A DNA stretch of 64,000 nt from Nannochloropsis oceanica (GCA_004519485.1 CP038128.1:1133001-1197000), one strand, 5' to 3'. Positions 40,424 through 51,400 are shown, numbered from the stretch's first letter. The notes: generated from the sequence alone by a model not told the origin. A program made the numbers and translations.

Positions 40424-41186
40424 GAGAAAGAAGAAAGAGGGGAGGAGGAGGGGAAGTGACAATTTCTGCGTGAAGATGAGTGAATCAGTGCATGCGTGGT
40501 ATGTATGCATCCATGCGCAAGAGAAATAATGTAACATTACATGACAAAATGTAACATTACATGACAAGCTCAGGCAAATTAACGAGCAGAGGAGTAAGTC
40601 AATAAAGTACAACAGCAGTTCAATAGTATGAAGAAAGAAAGAAAAAAAAGAAAAAAGGAAAGAAGAAAGAAAGAAAGAAAGCAAGCAAGAAGGGAAGGAA
40701 GGGGGGAAGAAATGAAATGTTGTACAATAGCAGCAGGAGCAGGATGAGCAGAAGCAGGAGCAGGAGCCAGGAGCAGGCGCCGCGGCCGGCAGCCCCTTTT
40801 CGTCGTCTGTCTATCAAATTCTCGCAGTGGGATAAATATAAAACATGTCAAACATGAGCATGTTGTAAAATACACAATCATTTTTGCTATCAGCCAGCAA
40901 ATTTCGGTTTATCTATTGTATTGTATATTGTATGTGATGTCTGGCGGCCCACGACACTCTCTCCTACTGGAGACTTTGAACGAGCGTGCATTGAGCAGTC
41001 AAAAGCATGGCCTTGAGGACTTTAGGTAGAATTTTAAAATATAGATCTTGCCATGTCCTTCTTGGGGGTGTTAAGCCGTATTACGATGACACAGAGGATG
41101 AAAAAAGGACACTAAGCCTCGTCTTTTTGGGTCACTTTCATCGCTTCACGCCCACCTCCCACCCACCCGACACACATGACACAGAC
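40424..41186. other. Intergenic region with tandem palindromic TGTAA element and A/G-rich tract
   Basis: 763 bp between the SNARE stop and prefoldin start (same strand). Holds the 20-bp duplicated element at 40528-40567, an AATAAAG-type site near 40600 and a GAAA-rich tract at 40630-40712. A frame extending the prefoldin ORF upstream to 41007 is probably 5' UTR. Confidence 0.5.
40528..40567. repeat. Two tandem copies of a 20-bp element with an internal palindrome
   Basis: AATGTAACATTACATGACA occurs twice with 20-bp spacing. Each copy contains ATGTAA and TTACAT, exact inverted repeats separated by CA. TGTAA is the green-algal poly(A) signal and UGUA is an upstream polyadenylation element, so a role in the SNARE 3' end is possible. 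Confidence 0.75.
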
Positions 41187-41876
41187 ATGAGCACAACAGG
41201 TGTGATGCGACAAATTGACTCACCCAACAGCAGCAGCAGCAGCAGCAGCGGCGGTATAAGTGGTGGAGGGAGCGGGAATGCGCCGGCGGACGATAGCCCA
41301 GACGTGGAAGTGCGGAAAGCAGACCAGGAGATGATCAATGAATTTGGACGCCTCAACAACAAATACATTGAGCTGGACGAGGATTTGACGGGTCTCAAGG
41401 TACGTGCGATGATGTGGGAGAAGATTGGGAGCAGAGCGCTGGGCTCTCTTCGTTGTTTTTCGGCTTTCGTTCAAGGCTCCGGTGGTCCTCCATTCTGCTA
41501 TTGACCAGCACCAGCTTCAGCTTTATCGTTCGTAGGCGTTTCCCTGTTTTTTTCCTCACGAACACTCCTCCGGCTACCTTTTTTTTACCTATTTAAACAC
41601 CCTCCTGTCAAATAGGAGCAACTGGAGAAGCTCGACGACGCCGTCACAGAGCTGATGGTGGGAGTAGGTGGACCCGTGCGGCTTTTGTTAGGAGAGGCCT
41701 TTGTGGAGGTATCAGAAGATTATGCCACAGAGTATTGCGAACGAAAACAGGAGCAGTTACAAGCACGGGTGGAGGAGCTCGGGGCGGAGAAGGAAGGGAT
41801 TGCGGCCCGGCAGATGGAGTTAAAGAAGGCGTTGTATGGACGATTTGGGAATTCGATCAATTTGGAAAGTTCGTGA
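41187..41876 (+). CDS. PFDN4: Prefoldin subunit 4
   Basis: Exons 41187-41399 and 41616-41876, phase 0 (donor GTACGT, acceptor GTCAAATAG), 157 aa. A Ser/Gly-rich N-terminal extension of about 35 residues precedes the beta-prefoldin fold. Matches are ADQEMINEFGRLNNKYIELD, ELMVGVGGPVRLLLGEAFVE and LKKALYGRFGNSINLE; the last is the highly conserved PFDN4 end. Two helices flank the central beta hairpin. It is part of the hexameric prefoldin complex that delivers actin and tubulin to CCT. The ATG at 41187 is preferred to the upstream frame because prefoldin 4 starts shortly before the conserved helix. Confidence 0.95.
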
Positions 41877-42068
41877 AGGATGGAAGGAGGCTTGGGGTAA
41901 GGGAGGATGGAAGAATGAAGAAATTACGATGATGGAAGAAAGCGAGAAATGAAAGTCTCAGGTTTTGGTTGATACGAGACAGTGTATACTCAGTTTCAAT
42001 GATTCTTTCACTTCCGTATTTGGTGTACTCGATTGTCATCATTTGGTGTTTGCTGCCGCCCATCTCAC

Positions 42069-42102
<34 letters not shown>

Positions 42103-42219
42103 ACTACTGCTACTCTTACTGCAGCTTCCAACTACTTAATTCTCCGCGTCCATCTCTCGGGATTCGCCCCCACCATTCCACGCACACAGGATGCATAAAA
42201 CCCAAAGTCCATCTCCCTT
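41877..42219. other. Convergent intergenic region with (CTG)10
   Basis: 343 bp between prefoldin and carrier stop codons, containing the CTG repeat at 42071-42102 and both 3' UTRs. Confidence 0.5.
42071..42102. repeat. (CTG)10 trinucleotide repeat
   Basis: Ten perfect CTG units followed by CTACTACTGCTACT. Non-coding, within the 3' region of the convergent prefoldin and carrier genes. Confidence 0.95.
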
Positions 42220-43385
42220 CTACACACCCAACACATCTTTCATAAGCTCGTACGTCGTGAAAGTGCACCCCACCATGGGAGTCACTTTCAACAATTCCGG
42301 CACCAGCCCCCGGTACAAACCAGTCGCCCCCTCATTCCTCACTATGGTCCTCAACTCATTCCAAGGCCCCACCGACTCCCCCGGCCGATGGCACCCTGGA
42401 TGCACACCCAAAATCTGTAACCGCCTCCGAATCACGTCCATCGGATAGGTTATCAAGCTGGAGCAAATACCACTCGTGGCCCCGCACACCAGGCTCTCCA
42501 CAAAATGTGGCTCTTCCAACGTCGCCTCCATGACATCCCTCGTGGGGTATTTGTAGTGAAATATAAACTCCTTCATCGTCCCATAAATACAATAACTAAT
42601 CGCTAAATTCGGTACCGCCACCATCAAAGTCGTCCCAAGCCCCCGATACAACCCCCCCATCCCTTCCACCGCCGCTATCTTTCGAAAGGCGTGTGTAATC
42701 GAACGGTACTCCTTGTGAGGACCCTCGTCTTGAATGGTCAGTCTTGTCCGGATCAAGTCAAGCGGGTAACACGCAGAGCACGCCACTCCTCCCGCGCAGG
42801 CCCCAGCGACGAGGCGCGTGAAGGGGGTCTCGTTTCGCGGCGAGCCATCCCCCAACGCTTCTTTGAACTTTTCGTAACAATAGAAATTTATGCCTGCGTA
42901 GGGAAAGCGATGTAGGACACTCGTGCCGTTGCCCTAAGGGAGGAGGGGTAGAGGAAGACAGGAGGAGTTGGGGAGGGAGGGAGATGGGTGACTGTGTGAG
43001 TGAGCCAAAGGCTTCCTCCTTTAAGCTCTTTTGGTAGCAGCCTTTACTTGTTGACCACCACCCCAACGTCAGCGACCATATATAGCCAACCTATTGAATC
43101 CTCCCTCCCTCTCTCCCTCCCTCTACTCACCTTCCAGAAGGCCCAAAACCCCTCCTCACGCATCACCTTCCTCAAAGCCGGCAACAGTCCACTGGCGTAC
43201 TGCGGCCGGCCCCCCACGTGCAAGGCACTATTAACTTGGAATAAAATTGTGAGGCGACTTAGGGGCGCTGTCATGGTTTTGGCCACGCAACCCGCAATGC
43301 CCCCAGAAGCGAGGAGGCGGTAAGTGTGAGGGACGGCATCGAGGAAGGACATGTCTAGAGGGGTGGCTGACGTGTCTTCTGCCAT
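42220..43385 (-). CDS. Mitochondrial carrier family (SLC25) transporter
   Basis: Exons 43385-43131 and 42933-42220 (phase 0; donor GTGAGT, acceptor CCCTTAG), 322 aa. The three tandem carrier repeats carry TAPLSRLTILFQ, YPLDLIRTRL and YPMDVIRRRLQ as their Px[D/E]xx[K/R] signatures; the first has Ser in place of the acidic residue. Further matches are GGIAGCVAKTMTAP, GAGGVACSACYP-like, GLYRGLGTTLM, ATSGICSSLITYP and GLYRGLVPELLKVTP. Six TM helices of the inner mitochondrial membrane. The TAPLxRLTILFQ signature is shared with a plant/protist subgroup near CoA, ADP and Ca-dependent carriers. The solute cannot be assigned. Confidence 0.92.
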
Positions 43386-44277
43386 GGTGCTGATAATGTG
43401 GAATAATGGCTAGAGTAGGAGGAGGAAAGCTGGTAGGAGGAGGAGGAAGAGGAGAAAGAGGAGGAAGAGGAGAAGGAGGAGTGCGGCGGCGGCGGAGGCG
43501 GTCAGGCAGGGCGGGGCACCGCCGCCAGACACAAAGTAAGTACGAGGACGCACCCACGCACCACGAATATGCAGCAAGTCCCTCTCGTTATCAAGTCTTT
43601 CCCCACTATAAATTGCCGTGTTAGAGATGTGTATATCATATGAGCTCTCTTTGCGCTTGGTGGAGGGCAGCAATAGCGGCATTCATTTCAGAATCAGCAT
43701 GCACATTTGTATACCGTACCTGAAGTAGCCAAGCACGGACGCCTCCGGCTCAAAAAGACAGGCGGTGCGTATCGACAGCTCCTTATCCGCAATTGACCTG
43801 TTCTTGATTTGGCCCGCAAACGCGCTATGTAGATAGGGTATGAAGGGAGAAGGGAGTGTTTGGAAGGAGGGGTCAGGTCATGATGATTATGATGCCTCGG
43901 CTCCCTTTTAACCCTCAAGTCAAGCCAAGTCACGCATTACGGCAAGCATAAAGAGAATGCAATATCTGTACGTGTGTGTAGCGTGGGAAGTAGGGACAGG
44001 GTGAGTGAATGACCAGCAAAGGCTGGGGCCATTGAAGGCAAGCAAAGAGAAGGCTTTTGCATGTCTCGCCGAGGGTGGGGGTGAGACTTGCGCTTCGCTT
44101 GCCATTTGCTGGTCAAAGCACCATTTTAAACGACTCCAACATACTCACGATACCAGTTACACTACTACAGGAAAGGAGCAGCTTGCTTCATCGCCGCTGC
44201 CCCCGGACTGTCTTCGAGGAATTTTGATCAGCTACAAAGCCCCTCCTCCTCCCACCTGCACTCCAGAAGGACACGTC
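43386..44277. promoter_or_regulatory. Divergent intergenic region, carrier (-) / NDUFAF8-like (+)
   Basis: 892 bp between divergent start codons. GGA-rich immediately upstream of the carrier (43412-43500), otherwise mixed. No recognisable gene. Confidence 0.4.
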
Positions 44278-44662
44278 ATGCCTTCCGCCATCCCGCCCTC
44301 CACTGCCACTGCCGTCGCATCTGCAGCAATCACCGCAGGGCGCAAAGGCCGTCTTGCACAGGCCTTTGGCAAGATGACGGTGGCGTGCCCAGCGCAGGTA
44401 CAGAGAGAGGATGGGGAGCAGGAGGGGAGGTTTGGGAGGTCGACACGTAATTCTCGTATCTCCTTCGATAAGCTAACAGGCGTGCACACACTCTATCATC
44501 ATACCATAGATCCGTGCGTATGGCGCATGTATCTCGGCCAAGCTAGAAGCAGGAGCACAAGGGGTAGAACGTGGGGAATGCGAGGCTGAATTTGCGGCGC
44601 TGCGGACATGCTTCCAGACCCAGCTGCAGGCCCTTCGAAAAAGCGGCGGAAGAAAGTTTTAA
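44278..44662 (+). CDS. Twin Cx9C protein, NDUFAF8-like complex I assembly factor
   Basis: Exons 44278-44397 and 44510-44662, phase 0 (donor GTACAG, acceptor ATACCATAG), 90 aa. Splicing creates the first Cx9C motif, CPAQIRAYGAC, half from each exon; the second is CEAEFAALRTC. Spacing, the AYGxC core and the EFxALRxCF core match human NDUFAF8 (C17orf89). The N-terminus before GRKGRLAQAFGKMTVAC is Ala/Thr-rich with little acidity. Such proteins fold in the mitochondrial intermembrane space through the MIA40 relay; NDUFAF8 helps complex I assembly. The gene is easily missed because neither exon is conspicuous alone. It ends 174 bp from the convergent ZMYND10 stop. Confidence 0.85.
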
Positions 44663-44836
44663 ATATAAGGAAAGCTAACAAGGGACATGAATTAAGTACT
44701 TATATAAATAGAAATAAAGTCAAACTGAAAGATATGAATGGCATCATTTCCTCATGAAAACTTGGCGGTCGCTCACGGTGACGACCTACGCCTCTCCCTC
44801 CCTCCCACCCCTCGAAGCTCTCTCCCCTGCACATGC

Positions 44837-46879
44837 TCATACTGCCCGCGCCGACACCACGGTATCACACGCGGGTTTATGACTCTTCCACTTTGCCACC
44901 TGGCACTGCCGACCACAGTACCATTCTGACGCAATATTGCAACGTCCACACCGCTTGCTCGCCTCCTTCCCACAGTTACTACACAGCCTCCCTTCGTGCC
45001 GTCCTTCCCCTCCCCCTTCCTCTTTTTCTTCTGCAACTGTCACCTGACCATCATTACTCCCACCATGAATAGCACCAGCAGTAGCAGAGGCTACCACCTC
45101 ATCTACCCACTCACAACTATACAGAGACGCCAACCGCCTTAGATCCTGATCCCGGGCGTCCCCTCCCTCAGTCCCAAAATTCTCCTTTAACACCATTAGC
45201 GCCAAACCCTCCCACATCTTGTCCTCACCCTCCTTGCACCTTCGCCCAACTCCCCTTTTCAACGCTACCCCGGCCAAAATTCCTGCTCGGAGCTGTGCCA
45301 CCTGCTCGACCAACAACAAACCCGGAGCCCCTCCCCCTCCTGCCCCCCTTCCTCCCCCACCAGCTGTAGGTTCAGGTACCTCCATCAAGGCCAGCTCATC
45401 CAGATACCTCCGGACATCGGCGAGGACAGGGATCTGATCTAGGAGTGGTTCTGTCATATACTTCCTCAGACGAAGCAATTGGTCTTTTCGGTAGCGATTG
45501 AGATGGTACTGTTGTCGCGTCTGAGGGCTGGTGATGAGGTGGAAAAGCATGAGCCATGCCTGGGCCTCGTGTTTGGTCAGCAAAAGGAGTTCTGCGGGTG
45601 CTACAACGTGCCAGTTGAAGTCAGGACCGAGTTTCTCCCAGGAGGTGATGCGCTTGCTGTTGCTGCTGTTGCTGCTGTTGCTGCTGTTGCTTTGTTTGCG
45701 GGTCCAGGGTGGGCTCTCAAGAAGCGGGATAAGAGACAGAGGTATGTCATGAGTGTGAAGGAGGCGCGTCCCAACACCGAGGGGGAGGTCTTCTAGATGA
45801 CCGCAAAGAAGACGGAGGATGCCTACAGCCGTGACGGCCACTTGAAAATCTATCTTTCGTGCTTGCTCCTTGAAGCTCTCCTCGGGGTCGCGCACGGCCA
45901 TTGCTGCAACACGCGCCCTGATATCGTTTTCGCTGATGCCCGTTTGTTCCGCTGCTGCTTTTGCGCCGCTGATACTGTTGCCACTAAACATCCCACCATT
46001 AAGTAAGACTATTTTCCCGGCACAGTAATCCACAAGGTCAATTAAAGCATCCCCCGCCGCTTCACATGCCTTCAAATGATAAAACAATACCTCCAATAAA
46101 TTCACCACAGTTGCCTCATGAAAAAGAACAAAATACGCTCTCATGGTTGCCCCACGATTTATCACCTCGAGCATCACCCTTGGCCAGACCTTCTCCCTCC
46201 AGCAATCCATCAAAATCAGTTCCTGCACCAGTGTCGTCACCTTATCCCGGGACACAAATGCCTCAAGCACGAATTCATCCTGGCTCGCGTCCGGGCAACG
46301 GGCCGATTGATGCGCTTGGGCATTCAACCGTTCCAGGGCCTGGTGCTGCTCAAGCCACACAGATGAGCCCACGTCTTGCAAATTAAAGACACACAGCCCC
46401 TCCACTAAGGCCTCAGCCTCGCCCACGCTCAAAAGCGGCGAGAAGGCCGCGGGTGTGTCGTGGTCTTGGATGGGCAAACGGGTGGTGGCGGTGGTGGTAT
46501 TGGTGGTGCAGGTGCTGCTGTTGGTGATACCACTCCTGCTGGGACTGGTGGTCGTGGTCTTGCTGGTGCTGCTAGTGGTGGTTGACGTTTGGCTCCATTC
46601 ATGCTTGGGCTTTGAGTTGGGCACACGGGAGGAGGAGAAGAAGGAGGGAGTTGAGCACATAATAGCTGCTGGGAATGGCGCGGAATCCTCTTCAATCATC
46701 ACCATGCTGCAGTTGATATGGTTGTTCAATTGTTGCGGTGTTTGTCTGGCGTGTTTTTGGCTGTGAAAGGATAATTTTTTGACGGCGAAAATAAGCAAAA
46801 GTGAAGTGAATATGGGGCTCGCGCTTCGCCGCCATCCCAAATGGGCGGCGCTGATCTGTTGGTGCATCCATGCAATCAT
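44837..46879 (-). CDS. ZMYND10: ZMYND10 homolog (MYND-finger dynein arm assembly factor)
   Basis: 680 aa as one open frame. The conserved part begins near residue 150 with SVGEAEALVEGLCVFNLQDV, then WLEQHQALERLNAQA, FVLEAFVSRDKVTTLVQELI, CWREKVWPRVMLEVI, VLFHEATVVNLLEVLFYH and DALIDLVDYCAGKIVLL, a long match to ZMYND10/BLU. The C-terminal MYND zinc finger is complete: CSNCGKEASKRCGRCNIAS, then WYCGRQCQ and WKSHKPAC. The first about 150 residues are Thr/Ser-rich and partly hydrophobic and poorly conserved-looking, so an ATG further in (for example at MVMIEED) may be the true start. ZMYND10 acts in the cytoplasm with LRRC6-type partners to assemble axonemal dynein arms, so its presence implies motile cilia in the life cycle or recent ancestry. 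Confidence 0.92.
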   Translation of the reverse strand: MIAWMHQQISAAHLGWRRSASPIFTSLLLIFAVKKLSFHSQKHARQTPQQLNNHINCSMVMIEEDSAPFPAAIMCSTPSFFSSSRVPNSKPKHEWSQTSTTTSSTSKTTTTSPSRSGITNSSTCTTNTTTATTRLPIQDHDTPAAFSPLLSVGEAEALVEGLCVFNLQDVGSSVWLEQHQALERLNAQAHQSARCPDASQDEFVLEAFVSRDKVTTLVQELILMDCWREKVWPRVMLEVINRGATMRAYFVLFHEATVVNLLEVLFYHLKACEAAGDALIDLVDYCAGKIVLLNGGMFSGNSISGAKAAAEQTGISENDIRARVAAMAVRDPEESFKEQARKIDFQVAVTAVGILRLLCGHLEDLPLGVGTRLLHTHDIPLSLIPLLESPPWTRKQSNSSNSSNSSNSKRITSWEKLGPDFNWHVVAPAELLLLTKHEAQAWLMLFHLITSPQTRQQYHLNRYRKDQLLRLRKYMTEPLLDQIPVLADVRRYLDELALMEVPEPTAGGGGRGAGGGGAPGLLLVEQVAQLRAGILAGVALKRGVGRRCKEGEDKMWEGLALMVLKENFGTEGGDARDQDLRRLASLYSCEWVDEVVASATAGAIHGGSNDGQVTVAEEKEEGGGEGRHEGRLCSNCGKEASKRCGRCNIASEWYCGRQCQVAKWKSHKPACDTVVSARAV

Positions 46880-47052
46880 TAACCCTCACCCTTCTCTGCA
46901 CACATGAACAGAAGCCAAGTTCTGGCAAGGTTGACCAGCTTCTGACAAGGCAGGGTGTCCCAAATACTTTTTTACTTTTTGTGCAAGCACGTCCAAACCC
47001 GTGAAAAGCTAGCAGCAGCAGCAGCGCAGCAACAAGCCGCATACGCGTGACT
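46880..47052. promoter_or_regulatory. Compact divergent promoter, ZMYND10 (-) / DHAR (+)
   Basis: 173 bp between divergent ATGs, the shortest divergent spacing in the window, so both promoters must overlap or lie within the leaders. A CAG repeat is part of the DHAR leader. Confidence 0.5.
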
Positions 47053-48114
47053 ATGACGGCCACCCGCGCAGCCACCACCACAAACGTCACGACGCGAGCA
47101 TTTCTACGTGTTTTCATACAAGCCCTCCTGCTCCTCCTTCTGGTCGTGCCCACGGACGCCTTTTTCAGCCCCGTCTCGCCTAGCAGCAGCAGCAGTAGCA
47201 GAGGATCCACGCTCACTACCACCGCCGCACGCATAACCACCGCGGTGTTCTCTGGGGTCTTTGAACCCACGACCATTGGGCCAAATACCCGAACCATCGG
47301 CACGAAAGATAGCAGGAGCAGCTATAGCAGCGGTCGCAGCACCAGCACCGGCCGCAACCCCTTATTCTCAACCACTGCATTAGCCTCCTCAGCCCGCTCC
47401 ACGACTGGATTTGGGGATGCCCGAGGGCGCGGTGTGCGGGATGGTCAGGGTCGCATTGAGCTTCTGTGTAAGGCCGGACCGGAGGGGGAAGCCTTGGGAG
47501 ATTGCCCTTTCTGCCATTACGTGCAAATGGTGCTTCGATATAAGGGCCTACGGTATCGCCTCGTGCCCCTGGCACCGGAGGACAAGCCTGAGTGGCTCAT
47601 GGAAGGGTACGGGGGTAAAATGCCTTGTTTGGTTCACGACGAGGAGGCTTACACGGACTCGGCTACCATTACGCAGTATCTGGAGTATTTCTTCCCCGGC
47701 GAGGTTCCTCTGACATTGGAAGAAGAGGACCCGGAACTAGAGGAGGAGGTGAAGGCCGCGACCTCGGGTGTGTTTGGCGCTTTTGCCCGCTACGTGAAAA
47801 ACCACGACAAGGCACAAGATCCCCCCCTTCAAGCAGCCCTATTCGAAGAGCTAGGTAAGGCGGACGCATTGCTGCAGAAGACGGGCGGGCCCTTCTTGGC
47901 TGGGGACAGGATCACCCTCGATGACATGGCTTTGGCTCCCAAGCTTTATCACGTGAAAGTCGGCGTGGCTCATTTCAAAAATGTGATTATTCCCCCGGAT
48001 TTGGACGCGTTAGCAGCGTATATGCGGAATATGTTTGATATGGAGATTTTCCAAGAGAGTAGTTACCCTCCTGATATAATCACCTGGGGTTGGGGCAATG
48101 CCCGGGGTCAGTAG
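47053..48114 (+). CDS. Plastid-targeted dehydroascorbate reductase / GST-fold protein
   Basis: 353 aa, single exon, ATG at 47053. A hydrophobic signal segment (FIQALLLLLLVVP) is followed by TDAFFSPVS, the Ala-Phe junction of heterokont plastid presequences, then a Ser/Thr-rich transit region to about residue 125. The mature part is a thioredoxin-like GST N-domain with LGDCPFCHYVQM (DHAR/CLIC-type CPF[C/S] active site), GGKMPCLVHDEEAYTDSATI for the glutathione Ser/cis-Pro, and a helical C-domain with FLAGDRITLDDMALAPKLYH. DHAR regenerates ascorbate with glutathione. The dithiol CPFC instead of the plant CPFS could also suit a glutaredoxin-like reaction. Intronless. Confidence 0.88.
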   Translation: MTATRAATTTNVTTRAFLRVFIQALLLLLLVVPTDAFFSPVSPSSSSSSRGSTLTTTAARITTAVFSGVFEPTTIGPNTRTIGTKDSRSSYSSGRSTSTGRNPLFSTTALASSARSTTGFGDARGRGVRDGQGRIELLCKAGPEGEALGDCPFCHYVQMVLRYKGLRYRLVPLAPEDKPEWLMEGYGGKMPCLVHDEEAYTDSATITQYLEYFFPGEVPLTLEEEDPELEEEVKAATSGVFGAFARYVKNHDKAQDPPLQAALFEELGKADALLQKTGGPFLAGDRITLDDMALAPKLYHVKVGVAHFKNVIIPPDLDALAAYMRNMFDMEIFQESSYPPDIITWGWGNARGQ

Positions 48115-48496
48115 ATTCTAAGGAGGGAGAAAGGGAGGGAAGAAGGTAGGTAGGTAGGTGAGTAGATAGATAGAGATGGGGACAAATAATTTGGGGGAAC
48201 GTGTACGAAGGAAAGGAAAAAAAGTGCGATCATTTTGGGAGGAACAGATGGAGCAGGGATGGTTGCATTTATTCTTCCTATCTGTCGGGTCTTGTCAAAC
48301 GACAGCCTGCTCATTGCTCGAGAGCTATATACCATTGACGTCGTTACCTCACCGCCATTTATCTACACTTCTTACGCTGGGGTAGGTGCATGATCTGCCT
48401 GGTGTTCAACATCCCAATACGCTACCCTCTCAGAAATCGACGATCTGATTTGGCATGTACACTGTTTCGCTTGTTCCTTTGACAAAACTGAACAGC
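48115..48496. other. Convergent intergenic region
   Basis: 382 bp between the DHAR stop and the stop of the giant minus-strand gene. GGTAGGTAGG and GATAGATA short repeats around 48146-48174. No gene seen. Confidence 0.5.
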
Positions 48497-51400
48497 CTAA
48501 AGATTGTTTGACAACCAAGGTCTGACCTGCTCCCACAAACCGAGACACCTCTCTTTCGCTGCTCCTCTCCCTGCGACGCTCTCAAGCGCTTCAGTCATCC
48601 CCGCCAGTAGATACGCTTGCACTTCCTTGGCCAATGCCGCCTCCTCTTCAGTACAACCTCTGCTGCTACCGCCCTTGGCTACCTTCCAAATATCTGGTGT
48701 CACAACTCCAGTATCAGCGTTCCCTCCCTGTCGTCCCCACACGTGCTTCGAAGGGGTGAAGAGATTTTTGGCCCGTAACAATTCAACCTCAGCAAAGCGG
48801 GCGCCTGTTTGTTTCTGGAGCGCCTCCATCAGCAAGTCCAATTCTTGTTGCTGCAGCTGCTGAGCGCTACTGCCTATGGCCCCGCCCCGCGCCACAGCTA
48901 GGAGACCCACTAGACAACCCCACTCCAGGACAAAGTCTTGCAGCTTGGATTCTGTTTGGCAGCCGTCCTGGCATCCAGCACCCGCACCGCCACCGCCACC
49001 GTTAGCAGCAGCAACAGCAGCATCAGAGCCAGAGTTCGTGGCCCACTGCCACAACGTCACCCTCGTTCTCGTTGGCATCGTCATTACGCATTGACTTGTA
49101 ACTTTCAAGGGGCACTGCAGCAAAGCTAAAGCTACACGCATTGCCGGCGAGAACAAGCGGTCTTCAATATCACCCGCTCTTCCTTTCCCCCCTCGACTTG
49201 CCTGGAAAAGCATCCCCACCACCGGGCCCATCGCAGGAAAAAGGTCCTGACTTGGACAAGCCCCTACGTCTTGTTCTTCCCCTTGGTTTACCCCTTTCTT
49301 GCTTGGGCACGAACAGTGAGGGGGATCAAAGAGCTGCCGCAGCAACTTCAGGAGCACCAACGCTTTCGTTGTGGCACGTTCCCTCTCCGGTGCCGTCAAG
49401 GTAGGAGCAAACGGCGCGTAAAGACCAGTGGGAAGGTCGAGATCAAGAATAAATTGCCGCCGGAAAAAAGGTAGTTTGCTCTCTATTTGGGTGGTCTCTA
49501 CTTGTCGGATCAGTGCAATGGAGGAGGAGGAAGAAGCAGAGGAGGACCTGGTGGAGATGTTGGAGGACACCTGGAACAGGACAACCTTGTTCATCGCTTC
49601 TTCCAACGGTCCCAGTAATTTCTCATAAGCCACACTTGCCCTCGCTTGCGCTACAGCTGCAGGCACATGCAGGCGTTCACATGGACAAGCATGCCAGAGC
49701 CCGTGGGCGATCGATGCTAAAAGTCGTGCTTGTCCTCTCCCTCCCTCATCACAACCTTTGCTTCTCTCCCTGCCAGACGTCGTCGCCTCACCCAAAGCCA
49801 CAATTTTGGCCCCGTCCGACAAGAATAGCACCAACCCACCTTGCAGGAAATTTCGTAGCCATTGAATGATGGCCTCTCGTCCATAACGGACCTGGGCCAG
49901 GCACCGAAGCACATCCCCCACATAGCCTGCCGCGAGTGAAAGGCCCGCAGTGCTGGTTTCTGGAGAAGACGAGGGAGGAGCAAGGGGAATAAGTGCACGG
50001 GTGGAAGAGTTGGAGGTCCATTTGAGATGTTGGGGTTCAGGGAGGAAAAAAGCTGGAAAAAGGGTGGAGATAAGGTCGTCGAGCAGCTTCTCTTGAATGG
50101 CCTCTGCGGCAAAGCGAAGGAGGAGCGAGGCAAAGGAGTAAGCGAGGAGGTGGGAGGGAGGAAGAAAGGAGGAGGAGAACTGGGATAATGACGAAGGAGA
50201 GGGAGAGGAGCGAACAAGCAAACGTGTAGCCCCACCTACGTGAGCGAGGAGGCGGAGGACTTGAAGCTTGCGGCTGTTTTTGGCTTGTATCGATTGCTGC
50301 TGACCTGGGAGGGGGGCAACAGCCAGGGCAACATTGCTGAGAAGGAGGAGGCGGCCGAAGAGGTCTTGTTCAAGCGTGGGAATATTGTACCAAGACAAAG
50401 AGGAAGAAGAGGAGAAAGAATTGTGGTTGCGATGGGGCCTCATCGCCAGGAGGGAGAGTTCCGCAGAGGATGGCAGAGGGATGTGGTGTTGGAAGTTATT
50501 CACAAGGTTCAGAAGACGTGAAGCTACCGTGTCGCCGGGGGGGGGAAAGACAGACAAGGAGGAGGAAGAAGAAGAAGGCGGGAATGTGCCAGTGCGACGC
50601 ACTACGGTACTGCCGCCCGTTGAGGTCGTCGTCAGAGGTAGCATAGTCGTCCCCCTGCCGGAGGCAAGGCAGGTCAAAAGCCGGATGGTAAAGGGCCAGT
50701 AGCGTCGCTTCAAATACCGACCCGGCGAAATCTCTACCATCTCCCCTCCCTTCACCATGCTGATCGTGGCACCGCTGCTGCTGCTGCTGCTGCTACTGTT
50801 GCTACCTCCTAACTTCCCTGCCCCCACCCACGCTGCCCCCTCCAAGGTCAGTCCAATCCACGCAGCCAAGACCGGGTACTCCCTCCCTTCCAGAGCAGGA
50901 AAGCAAGGCAAATCGTACACAAGGTAGGCGTCATAAAAACATGGGGCCAGCAAACGGAGCATCCCAGATTGTCGGTCCCGGTAGCTGGCAGCCTCGGTAG
51001 CGTCGAGGGAAGCGCGAAGAAGAGGGAGGTCTGGAGGCTTCTCTCCCTTGGCATGGGCAAGGGCATAAGCCGCAGCAACGGCACGGAGGGCCGGAAGGGC
51101 GTGAAGATGCATGTGCAGCAAACGCAGGGAAGAGCAGGAGGGAGCATCGGTCAAAGGGGCCAGCACGCTATTGCTGCCACTCCCCGTCTCCCACGACTCC
51201 TTAGTTAATGTGCCCAGAGCCTGCAACAACGCCGGCTCGGGTACAGGTAAGAACGCTGCAAATTCTCGGGCCTCTTCTCCCTTAACTCCTTCTCCTCCTC
51301 CACCACCACTCGCAGCTGATGAAGATGTCCACAACAACCCTACGCCATCATCCTTCGCCTCCTGACCCTTCACCAAAGACGCAAAGAGAGGGACCTGCTC

